Translations under genes and position numbers: made by a program
Part shown: positions 5,845 to 7,140 of the stretch, piece after piece
Layout of the letters: every line of letters begins with the position of its first letter
How positions within the stretch are numbered: the first letter of the stretch is position 1
The notes under the pieces: model-generated
Seen by the model: only the letters and a program-made list of their open reading frames with translations
Told to the model about the DNA's origin: nothing
Database searches by the model: none
Source of the DNA: Bacillota bacterium
Lineage (GTDB): Bacteria > Bacillota_A > Clostridia > Peptostreptococcales > Anaerovoracaceae
Reading direction: 5' to 3'
Length of the DNA: 7,140 nucleotides
NCBI GenBank assembly: GCA_017457585.1
Contig: JAFTHD010000140.1
Coordinates: 1-7,140, forward strand

Positions 5845-6222
5845 TCAATCCTCCATTTTATCTATAATGACTCTGACAGTTTCAAGTTCCCTGACGGTCT
5901 CTTCAACCGGCTTACCACCTTTCTCAGACTTGAGGTCGGAGATAAGTCCATCTATAATTCCGTCAATCTTATCTATAGCTGCGCTTGTAGCACCTAATTT
6001 GCTGACAAGCCCCAGCTTTGACTCATACTCGTTTAAGGATTTTGCAGCATTCTTAAGTGCATCCGATACGGCCTGCCTGCTTATACAGAACTCATCTGCG
6101 ATCTCCGCAAGAGACAGATTTTCTTCGTAATAAAGCTCCATAGCTTCTCTCTGACGTTTCGTCAGAAGCTCGCCATAAAAGTCGTACAGCAGGCTTACCT
6201 GCGCAATATCATCCAATTTCAT
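5845..6222 (-). CDS. ylxM: YlxM family helix-turn-helix protein (SRP operon)
   Basis: The 125-residue product is a YlxM/p13-like protein, a sigma-70 region-4-like helix-turn-helix protein encoded just before ffh in Gram-positive bacteria. In Streptococcus YlxM binds Ffh and SRP RNA and modulates SRP GTPase activity. Signatures are the early LLYDFYGELLTKRQREAMELYY stretch (11-32) and the helix-turn-helix LSLAEIADEFCISRQAVSDA (36-55), followed by a helical, charged tail ending VRVIIDKMED. I prefer the ATG at 6222, which has GGTGA 5 nt upstream. A GTG at 6231 in the same frame would add three residues but has no site of its own and would lie only a few nt after the predicted transcription start. 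It is the first gene of the SRP operon, under the promoter at 6268-6240. It is not a sigma factor, since it lacks regions 2 and 3. Confidence 0.93.
   Translation of the reverse strand: MKLDDIAQVSLLYDFYGELLTKRQREAMELYYEENLSLAEIADEFCISRQAVSDALKNAAKSLNEYESKLGLVSKLGATSAAIDKIDGIIDGLISDLKSEKGGKPVEETVRELETVRVIIDKMED
5850..5854 (-). promoter_or_regulatory. Ribosome binding site of ffh inside the end of ylxM
   Basis: GGAGG on the minus strand falls in the last codons of ylxM and is followed by 8 nt and the ffh ATG at 5841. Only 3 nt separate the ylxM stop from that ATG, so translation of the two SRP-linked proteins is probably coupled. Confidence 0.75.
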
Positions 6223-6227
6223 TTTCG

Positions 6228-6232
6228 TCACC
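6228..6232 (-). promoter_or_regulatory. GGTGA-type ribosome binding site deciding the ylxM start
   Basis: GGTGA on the minus strand lies 5 nt before the ATG at 6222 and overlaps the competing GTG at 6231. It is the only candidate site in a leader predicted to be about 10-12 nt long. Confidence 0.5.
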
Positions 6233-6239
6233 AGATGTT

Positions 6240-6268
6240 AGTATAGACAAAAGCAAAGCATGTGTCAA
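6240..6268 (-). promoter_or_regulatory. Sigma-A promoter of the ylxM-ffh-rpsP-khpA-rimM-trmD operon
   Basis: The minus strand holds a perfect -35 box TTGACA (6268-6263), a 17-bp spacer and TATACT (6245-6240), 5 of 6 matches to the -10 consensus. The predicted start point near 6233 leaves a leader of only about 11 nt before the ylxM ATG at 6222. The -35 box is part of the 3' arm of the upstream gene's terminator hairpin and shares bases with that gene's TGA stop (6267-6265). By sequence it is the strongest promoter in the window. Confidence 0.85.
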
Positions 6269-6289
6269 GCTTTTTTACTTGACACATGC
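6251..6289 (-). terminator. Intrinsic terminator of the permease gene, overlapping its stop codon and the next promoter
   Basis: On the minus strand GCATGTGTCAAG (6289-6278), an 8-nt loop TAAAAAAG and CTTGACACATGC (6269-6258) form a perfect 12-bp stem, followed at once by TTTGCTTTT (6257-6249), a slightly interrupted U-tract. The 5' arm and loop are the last codons of the permease gene and its stop TGA (6267-6265) lies in the 3' arm. On the plus strand the stem is not followed by a T run, so termination acts only on minus-strand transcription. Confidence 0.78.
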
Positions 6290-7140
6290 ACATGAATGAT
6301 TCTTCCGCTGAAGAAAAAGATACCTGTCCAAAAAAACGAACCAAGCGCCCGGAAGATAAAATGCAGTTCTCCATCCGTCTTCCCAACATGCAGGAATCCG
6401 TATGATGCATCTATCACCTCTCGCATATACATTTTCCAAAATATGAAATCTGACCATGCCGGTGGAATCATGTCAAACGGATAACGCACGAACAGAACGG
6501 CATATCCAAATATTAAAACTGCTGATGCGAGAATCGCAATAATCCTCTTCAATGCATCGCGCTCCGCCCTAAGATAATGGCGCATCATACTTGTTACTAC
6601 CATGATAAGTGCAATAAGAAGAACCATGGCAAGCATCCATCGTATCAGAAACTTCGGCATGAAACTCCCCAGCTCACCCATCTCTGCCAGGTCCATCTTT
6701 ATCATTGATGCATTAACACCCACGTCCGGACGCAGTATCGTACGATTCAGAAGATCATCATCTGCGGCAGGAATCCATATAATATGCCTGTACGAATGTG
6801 TAACACCAGCCACGTTAAACCTCTGCCCGTTGTACTCAATCTCCAGTCCCTCCACATTGCGGCTTCCAAAAAGTTCTGCCGCATCCTTGTATCCTATTAT
6901 GCAGCTATTCCTTTCATCCCACGTAAGTACATGCACATCAGAGAGAAGAAGCGATGAAACACCGCATCCTTTTAGCACGCAGGTTTTTACATCTGTTTCA
7001 ATCTCAGGTGAATGTATATTGACACCGTTTGATACACTATAAAAAAGCAACGTAGCATCTTTTATACCGTCTGAAATAAACTCCTTAGCCTGACTGCACG
7101 TAATTCCACCATCCTTTTCAGCGTTAATATAGTACAAGTC
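6265..7140 (-). CDS. MacB/FtsX-like ABC transporter permease (C-terminal part; 5' end outside window)
   Basis: The frame is open to the window edge, so the gene begins upstream; a TTG at 7137 is only an internal alternative codon. The visible 292 codons (291 residues plus stop) show an extracytoplasmic domain (to about 160) with a segment like the MacB periplasmic core: CIIGYKDAAELFGS, then GLEIEYNGQRFNVAGV (79-112), matching the family pattern of a gene-product surface with 'LFG', then a strand ending in 'V-x-GV'. Three membrane helices follow at about 163-183, 198-217 and 260-278, as expected after the core domain in a four-helix MacB-type permease whose first helix lies outside the window. 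The short cytoplasmic tail ends HVHVSSKKA. Such permeases pair with an ATPase to move substrates or drive mechanical work at the envelope; neither substrate nor ATPase is visible here. The family call is moderate, since the motifs are divergent. It ends inside its own terminator and is transcribed separately from the SRP operon. Confidence 0.68.
   Translation of the reverse strand, partial: DLYYINAEKDGGITCSQAKEFISDGIKDATLLFYSVSNGVNIHSPEIETDVKTCVLKGCGVSSLLLSDVHVLTWDERNSCIIGYKDAAELFGSRNVEGLEIEYNGQRFNVAGVTHSYRHIIWIPAADDDLLNRTILRPDVGVNASMIKMDLAEMGELGSFMPKFLIRWMLAMVLLIALIMVVTSMMRHYLRAERDALKRIIAILASAVLIFGYAVLFVRYPFDMIPPAWSDFIFWKMYMREVIDASYGFLHVGKTDGELHFIFRALGSFFWTGIFFFSGRIIHVHVSSKKA

Noticed and set aside
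5845..6222. YlxM as a sigma factor or specific transcription regulator
   Set aside because: The helix-turn-helix resembles sigma region 4, but regions 2 and 3 are absent, and the position directly before ffh is diagnostic for the YlxM family, which acts with SRP.
1564..7140. HlyD-like protein and MacB-like permease as two parts of one efflux system
   Set aside because: They are separated by a whole six-gene operon, a terminator and separate promoters, and the HlyD-like protein appears to lack the adaptor hairpin. Nothing in the sequence links them beyond lying in the same window.
1..7140. A hidden mobile element, CRISPR array, defence system or other undescribed system
   Set aside because: All but about 5% of the window is explained by core genes on one strand with short gaps. 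I found no direct-repeat arrays, terminal inverted repeats, integrase or toxin-like genes, or compositional islands by eye.

Overview
All recognisable genes in this window lie on the minus strand, so the region reads from high to low coordinates. Gene content and order (ylxM-ffh-rpsP-khpA-rimM-trmD, then a HlyD-like membrane protein, yggS, sepF, divIVA), strong AGGAGG-type ribosome binding sites and a Gram-positive SRP operon point to a Firmicute. A low-to-moderate GC member of the class Clostridia is most likely; the HlyD-like gene next to yggS-sepF is a clostridial trait as I recall it. I cannot name a genus from the sequence alone.

Layout, in transcription order. (1) 7140-6265: the 3' part of a MacB/FtsX-like ABC transporter permease, cut by the window edge. 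It ends inside a 12-bp hairpin terminator. (2) 6268-6240: a near-consensus sigma-A promoter (TTGACA, 17 bp, TATACT) whose -35 box lies in that hairpin. (3) 6222-2616: the SRP/ribosome-maturation operon: ylxM, ffh, rpsP, khpA, rimM, trmD. A good intrinsic-terminator-like hairpin sits between khpA and rimM. (4) 2612-2584: a candidate promoter that would start transcription at or next to the ATG of the HlyD-like gene. (5) 2577-1: HlyD-like single-pass membrane protein, yggS (PLP homeostasis), sepF (FtsZ membrane anchor) and the first 92 codons of divIVA.

The SRP operon makes the protein-targeting GTPase (Ffh), a small ribosomal protein (S16), a 30S maturation factor (RimM), a tRNA m1G37 methyltransferase (TrmD) and an RNA chaperone (KhpA), so it links translation with membrane targeting. 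The second block is the ylm/division cluster: SepF and DivIVA work at the septum, with YggS as the usual housekeeping passenger.

These are core genes and I see no evidence of a new defence, mobile or biosynthetic system. The points worth a second look are regulatory and architectural: a compact stop codon/terminator/promoter overlap, a terminator-like element inside the operon, a possible leaderless transcript, start codons chosen by GGTGA-type ribosome binding sites, missing usual neighbours (rplS, ftsY, ylmG, ylmH), and a Glu where TrmD normally has its catalytic Asp. There is no gene-free stretch over 300 bases; the longest gaps are about 40-70 bases. I saw no tRNA, rRNA, CRISPR, IS element or attachment site.
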